NCBI GenBank assembly: GCA_964651405.1 | Contig: CAZYZB010000009.1 | Location: 1-26,032 of the forward strand | Reading direction: 5' to 3' | Source of the DNA: JAWBOD01 sp964651405 | Lineage (GTDB): Archaea; Aenigmatarchaeota; Aenigmatarchaeia; Aenigmatarchaeales; Aenigmatarchaeaceae | Length of the DNA stretch: 26,032 bases | Shown here: piece by piece, positions 1 through 8,064 of the stretch | Layout: each line of letters starts with the position of its first letter | How positions within the stretch are numbered: the stretch's first letter is position 1 | Made by a program: the position numbers and the translations under genes | The notes under the pieces: generated by a model | Seen by the model: only the letters and a program-made list of their open reading frames with translations | Told to the model about the DNA's origin: nothing | Database searches by the model: none

Positions 1-2547
1 TTCTTTGCTCATCAAACGGTTTTTCAAGACTTCAACAATAGCAAAATATGCTATTAACTCTAGAAGTATTATAGATATCAAAGTCCAGTTGTTTAAAGGA
101 ACGAACTCAAACAAATAACCAAATGAAGAAAATATCAACCATACTGTCAAAAGAGCAGTCACTAATGATGTTATCAAAAGTAGTTTTCCCGGCTTACTTT
201 TATAAAATCTTTTTCTAGTTCTTATTGCAAATGTTATTATTATCTCTGATAAAACAGATTCTAAGAACCAACCTGTTCTAAACAGTTCCGGACTGGCGCT
301 AAGCGCATATATTAAAACAATTATTGTTATGAAATCGAAAACAGAGCTTATGCTACCAAAGATTAATGCGAATTTCTCAATGCCCCTTATGTTCCATCTT
401 TTTGGCTTTGACATCTCTTCCTTGTCTACCTTGTCTGTTGATATCGTAAGCAGTGGTGCGTCAGAAATAAAGTTCGCTAAAAGTATTTGCACTGGTAGTA
501 ATGGCAAAAAGTTCAAAAACAAAGAAATGATGCCTAAAGTCGTCATGTTACCGATGTTAGCGCTAATCGTGTTAAGGATATATTTTATTATGTTACTATA
601 AGTTTTTCTCCCTTCTTCTATTCCATCAGCAATGACCCTTAGACTCTTATGAGTAAGAATGATATCTGCTGCATCCTTTGCGACATCCGCCCCAGTCTCA
701 ACAGACACTCCCACGTCCGCCTGCCTTAAAGCAGGTGAATCATTAACGCCGTCGCCAAGGAAGCCAGTTATGTGCTTGTTTTCCTTCAATGCCTTGATTA
801 TTCTATATTTATTTTCTGGAGTAATCCTGGCAAATATTGTGACTTCTTCCACTAATTTTCTTAATTCTTCTTCACTCATTTTCTCAATGTCTTCTCCAAG
901 TATAATTTTCTCATATTCATTCTGAGTAAACCCTGTCTCTTTAGCTATCATTCTCGTGATAATCGGATCATCACCAGTCAATATCTTCAACTTAACTCCT
1001 AGCTTTCTAAATCTGTTTAAAGCCTCTTTAGCTGTCTTCTTTGGAGGATCAATAAATGTTAAGAAACCTAGGAAAGTAAGGTTGGTCTCGTCAACCTCAT
1101 CATAGTCTGATTTTTTGGGAACGAACTTTGCCGCAACAGCAATTACCCTATAACCTCTGCTACTCAAGCTCTTGTAAGTGCTCTGTATCTTTCTCTTGTA
1201 CTCATTTATCTTGCATTTCTTATGTTCTGCTATGACATGAGAAGACGAAGAGAGTATAGCTTCTGGTGCCCCTTTAGCAATTAGCAAGCATCTATCTTTT
1301 TTCTTTATTACAGTTGCCATCTTCCTTTTCTCATAATTTATGGGAATCTCATTAATTTTCTGATATAACGGGTCAACAACAACATTGTGCTTTCTTGCAT
1401 AATGCCATATTGAAGCATCTGTCGGGTCACCTCTTATAATGTTGTTGCGAACGAAAGCAGAATTGCACAAAAGACCATAAATTAAAATCTTTTTATTAGG
1501 ACGCCCATTTACATCTAAAAAACCTTCTAAAGTAATTTGGCTTTCTGTTAAAGAACCTGTCTTATCACAGCATAGAACATCTAGATTTCCCAAGTCTTCA
1601 ATAGAAACAAGCTTTTTAACAATAACGCCCTTTTTAGCCATTCTAGTAGCTCCTCTAGAAAGGCTTATTGTTATTATAATTGGTAATGACTCCGGTACTA
1701 TTCCTACTGCAAGAGCCATTGAAAAAAGAAATGACTCAAAGACATTCCTTCCCAGAATAGAATTTATTGCAAATATTACTAGTGTCCCAATTAAGATTAT
1801 CCTTATCAGAGAATCTCCAAACTTTCTCATGTTTACCTGAAAATCACCTTCAGGCTCTTCAACCTTAAGATATGAAGCAGTCTTACCAAGATAAGTGCTC
1901 ATTCCAACTGAATAGACGATACCTTTCCCTGAGCCGTTAACAACTGTTGTTCCCATGAAAGCTACGTTCTTCATTTCATGTGGCATTAGTTTTTTTTCAT
2001 TTATCGCTTTTGACGTTTTTTCAACAGGAACAGATTCCCCAGTTATTATTGACTCGTTTATAGAAAGTTCATCAGCCTCTAATAGTCTTAAATCAGCTGG
2101 AACAATATCTCCTGTTTCAAATTCTACTATGTCACCAACAGTTAATTTTTTTGTATCTAGCTCAAGGAGCTGACTGTTCCTCAGAGTCTTTGCCGTAAAT
2201 TTAATATATTTAGTCAATCTCTCAAGAGCCTTTTCTGATTTAAATTCTTGAAAAAAACCAAGAACTGCATTAAAAATAACTATTCCTATTATCACCAGAG
2301 AGTCTTCAACTTCTTTAAGTAAGAATGCAACAATAGAAGCTGCTATCAATATCAGAACCAATGGACTCTTAAACTGATAAATTAATACCTCTAAAACTTT
2401 TCTTTTTCTCCTTCCTGGAAGGTCATTTAATCCATATTTTTTAATCCTATTCTCAGCTTCTTCTTCAGTCAATCCTTCGTCTGAAGAATTTAGGCTCTTT
2501 ATAGCTTCATTCTTATCTAACATCCAAACTTCAGATAGCTCTTTCAT
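1..2547 (-). CDS. Mg2+-type (P3B, MgtA-like) P-type ATPase, 3' end outside window
   Basis: I read 849 codons from ATG 2547 to the window edge with no stop; only the last few residues should be missing, since E. coli MgtA is about 900 aa and the final visible helix aligns with its last one. The protein couples ATP hydrolysis to cation import across the cytoplasmic membrane. Visible parts in order: N-terminal cation-ATPase domain, membrane pair, actuator motif TGES (about residues 169-172), TM4 with VPESLP, phosphorylation motif at D328 reading DKTGS, nucleotide domain, the hinge GDGVND near residue 600, then the C-terminal helices. The segment after TM5 (SANIGN, FGSISSVFDF, FRTGWF, IRTRKR) matches MgtA/MgtB better than SERCA or H+-ATPases. 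Ser replaces the nearly invariant Thr of DKTGT. It lies 12 nt after an unknown membrane gene and is probably cotranscribed. Mg2+ specificity is inferred from similarity. Confidence 0.87.
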   Translation of the reverse strand, partial: MKELSEVWMLDKNEAIKSLNSSDEGLTEEEAENRIKKYGLNDLPGRRKRKVLEVLIYQFKSPLVLILIAASIVAFLLKEVEDSLVIIGIVIFNAVLGFFQEFKSEKALERLTKYIKFTAKTLRNSQLLELDTKKLTVGDIVEFETGDIVPADLRLLEADELSINESIITGESVPVEKTSKAINEKKLMPHEMKNVAFMGTTVVNGSGKGIVYSVGMSTYLGKTASYLKVEEPEGDFQVNMRKFGDSLIRIILIGTLVIFAINSILGRNVFESFLFSMALAVGIVPESLPIIITISLSRGATRMAKKGVIVKKLVSIEDLGNLDVLCCDKTGSLTESQITLEGFLDVNGRPNKKILIYGLLCNSAFVRNNIIRGDPTDASIWHYARKHNVVVDPLYQKINEIPINYEKRKMATVIKKKDRCLLIAKGAPEAILSSSSHVIAEHKKCKINEYKRKIQSTYKSLSSRGYRVIAVAAKFVPKKSDYDEVDETNLTFLGFLTFIDPPKKTAKEALNRFRKLGVKLKILTGDDPIITRMIAKETGFTQNEYEKIILGEDIEKMSEEELRKLVEEVTIFARITPENKYRIIKALKENKHITGFLGDGVNDSPALRQADVGVSVETGADVAKDAADIILTHKSLRVIADGIEEGRKTYSNIIKYILNTISANIGNMTTLGIISLFLNFLPLLPVQILLANFISDAPLLTISTDKVDKEEMSKPKRWNIRGIEKFALIFGSISSVFDFITIIVLIYALSASPELFRTGWFLESVLSEIIITFAIRTRKRFYKSKPGKLLLITSLVTALLTVWLIFSSFGYLFEFVPLNNWTLISIILLELIAYFAIVEVLKNRLMSKE

Positions 2548-2559
2548 TTAAACCAAAAA

Positions 2560-3258
2560 TTATTTGATTCTATCAACTGTATTAGCAACTTGAACTAGAA
2601 TTTTTTCTAATGCCTTTGTTTCAATTTTATTAGGAACTACGAACTCAACTGAAGTAACAAAACCGTTCCACAAAAGGAAGTTAGGTGTGATTTCAAAGAA
2701 TATTTTTTTTCTTTCTATGATATTCTTTAATGCCTTATTCTTATTCAAGATTTTGCAGACTTTTATAGAGTTTTCAGTTTCTAAAGAAGATATCCTACCT
2801 AAACCAAGAAAGAAATTATAAAAGCCAATCACCAAGAAAATTACTAAGAACGTCAATCTTAATGGGAGAAGCTCCAAAAAGTCTATTAACGTTGGCACCA
2901 TCATGTATGACGTGTATAAAAACACCAAACCGACTAAAATCGTCAAACCAGCCTTTATAGGAAGCTCTCTAAAATCAGCTGTCCTGAACATCTTTGCTTT
3001 TTTATCGTAAACTATCCATACGTCCTTTATCTTAACGTAAGCCCTAAAAACAAAGTTTCTGATAAAGGTAACTTCTTCGATTTTTATCTTTCCTATTTTT
3101 TTAATTTTTACTTCAGAAAGAAAATGAAAAAGACCTATCGCAGCAATTAGGGCCGACAGCAAAGCTGTTATTGCTGCAAAGGTTGGATATCTACTTAAAA
3201 ATAAAGTGAGTACTAGAAAGACAAAAAATAAAATTATAAGTATTCTTAGTTTATACAT
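2560..3258 (-). CDS. Unknown membrane protein (4 predicted TM helices)
   Basis: A 232-aa protein that I do not recognise. Hydrophobic segments lie at about residues 5-23, 27-46, 103-122 and 132-153. Between the second and third is a charged, probably cytosolic stretch of about 55 residues (KIKKIGKIKIEE onward), and a soluble C-terminal part of about 75 residues follows TM4. No catalytic motif is visible. It starts 4 nt after the stop of another small membrane protein and ends 12 nt before the Mg-ATPase start, so the three are probably one transcript. An accessory or regulatory role toward the ATPase is possible but rests only on position. Confidence 0.75.
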   Translation of the reverse strand: MYKLRILIILFFVFLVLTLFLSRYPTFAAITALLSALIAAIGLFHFLSEVKIKKIGKIKIEEVTFIRNFVFRAYVKIKDVWIVYDKKAKMFRTADFRELPIKAGLTILVGLVFLYTSYMMVPTLIDFLELLPLRLTFLVIFLVIGFYNFFLGLGRISSLETENSIKVCKILNKNKALKNIIERKKIFFEITPNFLLWNGFVTSVEFVVPNKIETKALEKILVQVANTVDRIK

Positions 3259-3262
3259 AACA

Positions 3263-3739
3263 TCACTTATTTTTTGTATAGTATGACATTGCCTTTACTC
3301 TCTTGTAAAACACGGACAAAATGAACACGAAGAAAAATGAAACTCCTATAATATCGTCAGATTTCTCAATCATACCAATAACCACTAGCAACCCCATCAA
3401 AACTAAATAAAAAACTATCATAATTTTATCTACCAATAAAGAATTTTTTATATTAATCATGTCAGTAACAGTTCTTGATATGACCTTGCCTTTTTCTTTC
3501 AAATATCTTTTATTTATAAAAAAGCCTATTGAAGCTACAAACAAAGGCATTATGGAAAAGATGAAATTAGATACCGCATTTCTAGTAAATGTACTGGTTA
3601 TGAGGAGTAAAACAAATATAAGAATCCAAATTTCATAAAATCTCATATTTCTTTTAACATCTTCTCTTGTCAATATTATCGATACGCTCTTCATATGATT
3701 ACAATTTAGAATTCTCTGCTTATAAAACTTTAGAATCAA
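3263..3739 (-). CDS. Unknown small membrane protein, first gene of the ATPase unit
   Basis: Up to 158 aa, unrecognised. Hydrophobic segments lie at about residues 37-54, 59-74, 104-122 and 130-145, so four short helices with a charged loop between the second and third. The start is uncertain. ATG 3739 lies 24 nt from the centre of a TATA-like element near 3763, while ATG 3694 (residue 16, MKSVSII) lies 29 nt from a second TATA-like element (TTTTATAAG on the minus strand near 3723). Either would make a leaderless mRNA. The shorter form drops a charged, poorly hydrophobic leader and is equally plausible. The gene ends 4 nt before the next membrane gene. Confidence 0.68.
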   Translation of the reverse strand: MILKFYKQRILNCNHMKSVSIILTREDVKRNMRFYEIWILIFVLLLITSTFTRNAVSNFIFSIMPLFVASIGFFINKRYLKEKGKVISRTVTDMINIKNSLLVDKIMIVFYLVLMGLLVVIGMIEKSDDIIGVSFFFVFILSVFYKRVKAMSYYTKNK

Positions 3740-3756
3740 GAATTATAGATAGTTTT

Positions 3757-3770
3757 TTATTTATAAAAAC
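3757..3770. promoter_or_regulatory. Shared, near-symmetric TATA element of a divergent promoter
   Basis: The AT-only block centred near 3763 reads as a TATA box on both strands (TTTATAAAAA on plus, TTTATAAATA on minus). The plus-strand ATG at 3785 and the minus-strand ATG at 3739 lie about 22 and 24 nt from its centre, the distance expected for leaderless archaeal transcripts. One TATA may therefore serve both directions. Confidence 0.5.
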
Positions 3771-3784
3771 CAATTTTAATCCCT

Positions 3785-4108
3785 ATGATATCAATAGACG
3801 ATTTTGCTAAATTGGACATAAGGGTTGGTAAGATAATCGAAGTTGAAGATGCAGAAACAAGAAAACCAATGTACAAAATAAAGGTCGACTTTGGACCTTT
3901 AGGAATAAAACAAGCTATTGCAGGTATAAAACCTTACTACAACAAAGAAGAGTTGCTTAACAAAAAATTTATATTTGTATTTAATTTAGAGCCAAAGAAA
4001 ATAGGAAATGTCTTATCTGAATGTATGATTTTAGCAGCATCTGAAGGAGATAAAGTAGTTATCCTGCAACCTGAAAGAGACATAAAGACTGGGTCAAAGA
4101 TATCTTAG
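3785..4108 (+). CDS. tRNA-binding OB-fold protein (MetRS beta / CsaA-like)
   Basis: A 107-aa protein made of one EMAP/Trbp111-type OB fold that binds the elbow or anticodon side of tRNA. Visible family marks are DFAKLDIRVGKI at residues 6-17, KPMYKIKVDFG in the middle, AGIKPYYNKEELLNKK, and NLEPKKIGNVLSECMILAAS, the conserved core of the C-terminal domain of methionyl-tRNA synthetase and of stand-alone archaeal MetRS beta subunits. The KPMYKIKVDFG stretch is also reminiscent of CsaA. As a free-standing polypeptide it probably assists a separately encoded MetRS alpha subunit in the cytosol. It begins at what looks like a leaderless ATG and is followed after 7 nt by carS. Annotators may label it metG C-terminal domain or csaA. 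Confidence 0.85.
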   Translation: MISIDDFAKLDIRVGKIIEVEDAETRKPMYKIKVDFGPLGIKQAIAGIKPYYNKEELLNKKFIFVFNLEPKKIGNVLSECMILAASEGDKVVILQPERDIKTGSKIS

Positions 4109-4115
4109 TGATTTA

Positions 4116-4658
4116 ATGGTAGATTTGTTTTTAGAGTTCGTTAAAGCAATGCTTATTCTCTTTCCTGCATATGCGGCTAATGGTTTTCCTCCTATGGCAA
4201 GAGGAAGCCTACCAATTGATTTTAATAAAAATTGGTTTGACAAAAATAGGATTTTTGGTGACGGAAAGACAATTGAAGGCTTTTCTTTAGGCTTAATAGC
4301 AGGTACATTCGTAGGAGTTATAGAGACCTTGGTTCAACCTTCTATAAACTCATATGCAGCTGTTTGGAACATTCAAATTCCTAGTATGAACTTTCTAATT
4401 GGTTTTTTAATCTCATTAGGAGCCTTGTGCGGAGATCTTGGTGGAAGTTTTATTAAAAGAAGACTAGGACTTAAAAGAGGAAAAGAAGTCATATTTTTGG
4501 ATCAATGGAATTTTATAATAGGGAGCATATTGTTTGCTTTTATGTTCACAGAAATAACTTTCTGGATGCTCTTAATAATGCTCTTAGTAACCTTTGTAGT
4601 CCATAGAGTAGCTAACATAGTTGGTCATAAACTAAAAGTAAAAAAGGTACCTTGGTGA
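4116..4658 (+). CDS. carS: CDP-archaeol synthase (CTP:archaeol cytidylyltransferase)
   Basis: A 180-aa integral membrane enzyme. It transfers CMP from CTP to 2,3-di-O-geranylgeranylglyceryl phosphate, giving the CDP-activated diether used for all polar head groups. Family marks: FPAYAANGFPPMARG near residue 16, PIDFNKNWFDKNRIFGDGKTIEG at about 33-55, and the second conserved block GDLGGSFIKRRLGLKRGKE followed by FLDQWNFIIGS at about 107-138. Four or five membrane helices flank these loops, as expected for the DUF46/CarS family, and the length is typical. It follows the tRNA-binding protein by 7 nt and is followed after 4 nt by a PHP gene starting at TTG. With ino1 and the CDP-alcohol phosphotransferase further on, it supplies the lipid substrate for archaetidylinositol. 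Confidence 0.93.
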   Translation: MVDLFLEFVKAMLILFPAYAANGFPPMARGSLPIDFNKNWFDKNRIFGDGKTIEGFSLGLIAGTFVGVIETLVQPSINSYAAVWNIQIPSMNFLIGFLISLGALCGDLGGSFIKRRLGLKRGKEVIFLDQWNFIIGSILFAFMFTEITFWMLLIMLLVTFVVHRVANIVGHKLKVKKVPW

Positions 4659-4662
4659 TTTT

Positions 4663-5346
4663 TTGATAATAGACTGCCATTGCCACACAATTTATAGTAA
4701 GCACTGGCTCTGGGGATTTGACTCACTAAACACGCCGGAGGAGATGATAAAGGCTGCAATAAAAAAAGGCTTAAATGGTTTGGCAATAACAGACCATAAC
4801 AACGTAAATGGAAGTTTGGCTGCACAAAAAGTAGCTAAGAAGTATAATAACTTTAAAATAATAACTGGGTCTGAAATAATAACAACTTCTGGTGAGATAA
4901 TTGGATTGGGAATAAAGAAAAATGTTCCCATGCTCTTAAGTTTAGATGAAGCTATAGAAAGGATTCATGACCTAGGTGGTATAGCAGTATCCCCTCATCC
5001 ATTTGGCATACATCTATTTAGGAGATGTGTTGGAGACTATGCCTCTAAAGCAGATGCAATAGAAGCTTTTAATGCAACATTAACAAAAGCCGCAAACAAA
5101 CAAGCCCTAAGTTTAGCAAAAAAACTTAAGAAACCTATAACAGCAGGAAGTGACGCACACTCTATAAAAGAAGTTGGAAACGCCGGGATAATTTGTGGCG
5201 AAAATCCTATAGAAGATATAATTAAAAACAAAGTAAAAATCTTTGGTAAAAGAACTCCATTGATAGATATAGCATATTTGTTGTCTAAAAAATTTATTAG
5301 GTCTGTAGAATGGAGAATTTCAAAAACAAGGAAGAACTATATCTAA
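4663..5346 (+). CDS. PHP-domain metal-dependent phosphoesterase
   Basis: A 227-aa protein with a complete PHP metal site: H6 and H8 (DCHCH), D44-H45 (TDHN), E71, H112 (SPHP) and D164/H166 (GSDAH). PHP proteins of this length and layout (COG0613 type) hydrolyse phosphomonoesters or nucleotide phosphates with two or three bound metals. The last 30 residues are basic and may fold separately. The start is TTG 4663, 4 nt after carS, because the motif-bearing N terminus begins there and no in-frame ATG precedes it. The stop overlaps the stop of the convergent PHP gene by 4 nt. The substrate is unknown; position in the carS unit makes a phosphorylated lipid precursor or head group worth considering. 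Confidence 0.85.
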   Translation: MIIDCHCHTIYSKHWLWGFDSLNTPEEMIKAAIKKGLNGLAITDHNNVNGSLAAQKVAKKYNNFKIITGSEIITTSGEIIGLGIKKNVPMLLSLDEAIERIHDLGGIAVSPHPFGIHLFRRCVGDYASKADAIEAFNATLTKAANKQALSLAKKLKKPITAGSDAHSIKEVGNAGIICGENPIEDIIKNKVKIFGKRTPLIDIAYLLSKKFIRSVEWRISKTRKNYI

Positions 5347-6134
5347 ATCTTTACTAAGGTCATCTCTCTCTTTGTAAATCTAGCTATTTTCTCATAACCT
5401 ATTTCTTTTAGTAGTTTTATAGCATTATCAAAATATCTACCTACTTCCTCCGTATTATGAGCATCAGAACCTAGCGTCACCTTTACCCCTTTATCAAAGC
5501 ATATTTTCAGAAGTTTTTCACTAGGATATATTTCTTTACATGGTTTACTCATGCCTCTTGTATTGACTTCAACGCAAACTTTATTTTCCTTTAAAGCATC
5601 AGCAACATTTTCAAGCAAACCAGTTATATCATTTTTAGGTTTAAAGCCAAATATCTTAATCAGGTCTATATGACCTATTGTATCAAATAATCTAGATTCT
5701 ATAGCCTGCTTAACTAGGTTGAAGTATTCCTCGTATAATTTGTTAATATTAGATTTCTCATAGTTTTGGATAGATAAAGGATCATCGACTGGCCATTCTT
5801 TAATGAAGTGGACTGAGCCAATAACATAATCAAATGCATAGGATTTTAAAATCTTATCAATTCTTTTTTCAAGCCCAGGGAAAAAATCCATTTCTAATCC
5901 GAGTTTTATTGGAAAGCCAATGTTCTCTTTTAATTTTTGAATTGTTACTACATATTTTTTCAATTCTTCATAATCCATAGAATAATCTATTTTACTTGCT
6001 TTCTTAACAGCAAAATGATCAGAAAATCCAATTTCACTCAAGCCTCTATTTTTTGCAACTCTTATATACTCTTCTGGTTTACTTATTTTGTCAATGTCAT
6101 GTGACATAAAATGAATATGATAATCTATCAACAT
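5343..6134 (-). CDS. HisJ/HisK-like PHP phosphatase
   Basis: A 263-aa PHP phosphatase of the histidinol-phosphatase type. Metal ligands are visible at H6/H8 (DYHIH), D39-H40 (FSDH), E81 (GLEMDFFPG), H109 (GSVHF), a GHIDLIK histidine near residue 155, and the terminal GSDAH block. GSVHF and GHIDLIK are particular to the HisJ branch rather than to generic PHP proteins. No other histidine-biosynthesis gene lies in the window, so histidinol phosphate need not be the substrate. It is the last gene of the unit padR-like, VTT protein, this gene, starting 9 nt after the VTT stop. The unit faces ino1 and the archaetidylinositol-phosphate synthase, so a role in dephosphorylating an inositol compound is an inference to test. 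Confidence 0.85.
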   Translation of the reverse strand: MLIDYHIHFMSHDIDKISKPEEYIRVAKNRGLSEIGFSDHFAVKKASKIDYSMDYEELKKYVVTIQKLKENIGFPIKLGLEMDFFPGLEKRIDKILKSYAFDYVIGSVHFIKEWPVDDPLSIQNYEKSNINKLYEEYFNLVKQAIESRLFDTIGHIDLIKIFGFKPKNDITGLLENVADALKENKVCVEVNTRGMSKPCKEIYPSEKLLKICFDKGVKVTLGSDAHNTEEVGRYFDNAIKLLKEIGYEKIARFTKREMTLVKI

Positions 6135-6143
6135 TCAACCACT

Positions 6144-6620
6144 TTAAAACCCGAAGTACTGTAAAATCCAACCTATTCCATAAAATCCAGCATAAGCTAA
6201 AATCAAATGCAATATTATCTTCCCGATTAAAGAAGCTACGAAAAACTTCTTAACTGAATATTTAAGAGTTCCTGCTATTATTCCGACTATATCATCTGGA
6301 AGAGGCGTCACAGCAAAGAGAATTATGATCCAAAACCCGCCATATCTTTTGAATGCATCTTCTGTTCTTTTAAACCATTTTTTCCACTTACTTTTTATTA
6401 CTTTTCTTCCACCCCAACCTAATGCGTATCCAGTAAATTCTCCTATAGCAGCTCCTAAACCAGCAAGTATTCCAATTAAAAAAGGATTTAAAATTGCACC
6501 AGAAGCAAAAACAAAGACTGCTGAAGGTAGTGGGAATATTACTGTAGCTGAACCGATTAAGCTAATTAAAAATATCCCAATATAACCATAGCTTGCTAAA
6601 ATATCAAAAATATTTGCCAT
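6144..6620 (-). CDS. VTT (DedA/YqaA-like) membrane protein
   Basis: About 158 aa with the VTT (SNARE-associated) fold: N-terminal helix, the re-entrant segment around FPLPSAVFVFASGAILNP, helix GLGAAIGEFTGYALGWGGRK, a basic loop (KSKWKKWFKR), a second re-entrant segment FAVTPLPDDIVGIIAGTLKYS and two final helices. The PLPDD variant and short length resemble the YqaA branch (COG1238). Relatives of this superfamily move isoprenyl phosphates or phospholipids between membrane leaflets. I chose ATG 6620, which shares its A with the TGA stop of the upstream regulator (TGATG coupling); a TTG directly before it would add one residue. Its place in a unit facing inositol-lipid genes suits a lipid-handling role, but that is inferred. 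Confidence 0.87.
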   Translation of the reverse strand: MANIFDILASYGYIGIFLISLIGSATVIFPLPSAVFVFASGAILNPFLIGILAGLGAAIGEFTGYALGWGGRKVIKSKWKKWFKRTEDAFKRYGGFWIIILFAVTPLPDDIVGIIAGTLKYSVKKFFVASLIGKIILHLILAYAGFYGIGWILQYFGF

Positions 6621-6925
6621 CAAATCATCTCACTATAATTTTTCAAAAATTTTTTGCCTTCTTTCAGCTCATTTATTCCCTTTTTTGTAATCTCATAGTA
6701 AACATTTCTCCCTTCTTTTTTAGATATAACATAACCACCTGTTTCTAACAAATAAAGAACTTTATAAGAAGTCATAAACCCTATAAGAAAATCGAAATTA
6801 TTTTTCACAAGTTCTCTTAATTCATTGCCATATCTTCTCTTTTTTTGCAAAGCACTTAGAATAAACAACCACAAGTTTTCCTTCTCTATCTTTCTTTTTA
6901 ATCTCTCAGAAGGTCTTTGAACCAT
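6620..6925 (-). CDS. PadR-like winged-helix transcriptional regulator
   Basis: About 101 aa from ATG 6925. The body fits the PadR/COG1695 winged helix: helix 1 in ENLWLFILSALQKKRRYG, a recognition region FMTSYKVLYLLETGGYV, the wing KKEGRNVYYEITKKG and a short C-terminal helix. The long C-terminal dimerisation arm of large PadR proteins is missing, as in the short subfamily. An upstream in-frame ATG at 6952 would lie inside the shared TATA element and operator, so 6925 is preferred; it lies about 31 nt from that TATA. The stop is coupled to the VTT gene. The palindrome just upstream suggests autoregulation and control of the divergent ino1. Confidence 0.83.
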   Translation of the reverse strand: MVQRPSERLKRKIEKENLWLFILSALQKKRRYGNELRELVKNNFDFLIGFMTSYKVLYLLETGGYVISKKEGRNVYYEITKKGINELKEGKKFLKNYSEMI

Positions 6926-6933
6926 AAGATATA

Positions 6934-6969
6934 TTTTACAGTTGTAAAACATTTAAATATATGTTTTAC
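6934..6969. promoter_or_regulatory. Palindromic operator and shared TATA between padR-like gene and ino1
   Basis: TTTTACA-GT-TGTAAAA at 6934-6949 is an inverted repeat with perfect 7-bp arms. A further half-site GTTTTAC at 6963-6969 mirrors GTAAAAC at 6944-6950 across the AT-only spacer 6951-6962. That spacer contains TTTAAATA, whose centre is about 26 bp from the ino1 ATG and about 31 bp from the padR-like ATG. The repeats bracket the core promoter in both directions, the layout expected of a repressor site. PadR binding is inferred from position. Confidence 0.62.
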
Positions 6970-6982
6970 TGTATTATAAAAT

Positions 6983-8062
6983 ATGCCTATTAGAGTTGGA
7001 ATAGTAGGTGTAGGAAACTGTGCAAGTAATCTTATTCAAGGATTATTCTACTATAAGGATGTAAAATCTAAAGACATAATTCCTGGCTTAATGCATCCTA
7101 TATTGGGAGGATATAAAATTTCTGATATAAAGATTGTTTCTGCATTCGATGTTGACTCTAGAAAAGTTGGAAAAGACCTCTCAGAAGCTATAAGACAAGA
7201 GCCCAATAACACTGTGAAAATTGCGGAAGTACCCAAACTTAATGTTCCTGTACTTAAAGGAACTCTCTTTGATGGTATTGGAGAATATATGACAGGAATT
7301 GTAAATGTTGATGACAAGCAAGAGCCAGTAAATGTAGCAAAGAAATTACAAGACTCTGGGACTGAAATCTTAATTAATTTTTTACCTGTTGGATCTGAAA
7401 AAGCAACAAGATTTTACGCAAGCGAAGCGCTAAAGGCAGGATGCGCTTTTCTAAATGGAATGCCGGCATTTATAGCATCTGACCGCAAATGGGCAAACAT
7501 GTTCACGAGAGCAAAAATTCCGATAATAGGTGACGACTCAAAGTCGCAAGTAGGCTCAACAATTATCCATAGAGTTTTAACAAAGTTATGTATGAACAGG
7601 GGAGCAGTAATAGACAAAACCTATCAATTGAATTTTGGAGGAAATAGCGATTTTCTTACCATGCTTGAGAGAAAAAGACTAAAGAGCAAGAAAATATCAA
7701 AAACAGAGGCTGTACAAAGCCAAATGACAAAAAGATTGCCTGATGAAAAAATACATATAGGACCTTCAGATTTTGTACCTTGGCTTGAGAGCAGAAAAAT
7801 AGCTTATATAAGAATCGAAGGAAGGCTTTTCGGAGATGTTCCATTTAATATAGAGACGAGACTGGATGTAGAAGACAAGGCTAATAGTTCTGGGGTTCTG
7901 GTAGACTCGATAAGATGCTTGAAAGTTGCTCTAGATAGAGGAATTGGAGGACCGCTAATTTCCGCATCAGCATACTTCTGCAAGCATCCTCCTATACAGA
8001 TGAGTGATGATGAAGCCATGAAAAAAGTAGAAATGTTTATAGATGGAAAAATAGAAAGATAA
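6983..8062 (+). CDS. ino1: myo-inositol-1-phosphate synthase
   Basis: A 359-aa NAD-dependent enzyme that converts glucose-6-phosphate to L-myo-inositol-1-phosphate in the cytosol. Visible marks: Rossmann glycine motif VGIVGVGNCASNLIQGL at residues 5-21, the NAD-domain segment INFLPVGSEKA, the catalytic-domain signature GDDSKSQVGSTIIHR near residues 188-202, the following QLNFGGNSDFLTM, and a C-terminal return to the NAD domain (DSIRCLKVALDRGIGGPLIS). Length matches archaeal and bacterial members, which are shorter than the yeast enzyme. The ATG lies about 26 bp from a TATA element, so the transcript is probably leaderless. The next gene starts 2 nt after the stop, giving the usual ino1 / archaetidylinositol-phosphate synthase pair. 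Control by the divergent PadR-like protein is likely. Confidence 0.95.
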   Translation: MPIRVGIVGVGNCASNLIQGLFYYKDVKSKDIIPGLMHPILGGYKISDIKIVSAFDVDSRKVGKDLSEAIRQEPNNTVKIAEVPKLNVPVLKGTLFDGIGEYMTGIVNVDDKQEPVNVAKKLQDSGTEILINFLPVGSEKATRFYASEALKAGCAFLNGMPAFIASDRKWANMFTRAKIPIIGDDSKSQVGSTIIHRVLTKLCMNRGAVIDKTYQLNFGGNSDFLTMLERKRLKSKKISKTEAVQSQMTKRLPDEKIHIGPSDFVPWLESRKIAYIRIEGRLFGDVPFNIETRLDVEDKANSSGVLVDSIRCLKVALDRGIGGPLISASAYFCKHPPIQMSDDEAMKKVEMFIDGKIER

Positions 8063-8064
8063 TT

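Noticed and set aside
329..2173. Plus-strand frames of 70-90 codons opposite the P-type ATPase
   Set aside because: The minus strand codes continuously for a full ATPase with all motifs, so these are antisense shadows.
5343..6134. Assignment as a histidinol phosphatase of a histidine pathway
   Set aside because: The family is right but no other histidine gene is near, and the lipid context offers other phosphomonoester substrates, so the specific name was not used.
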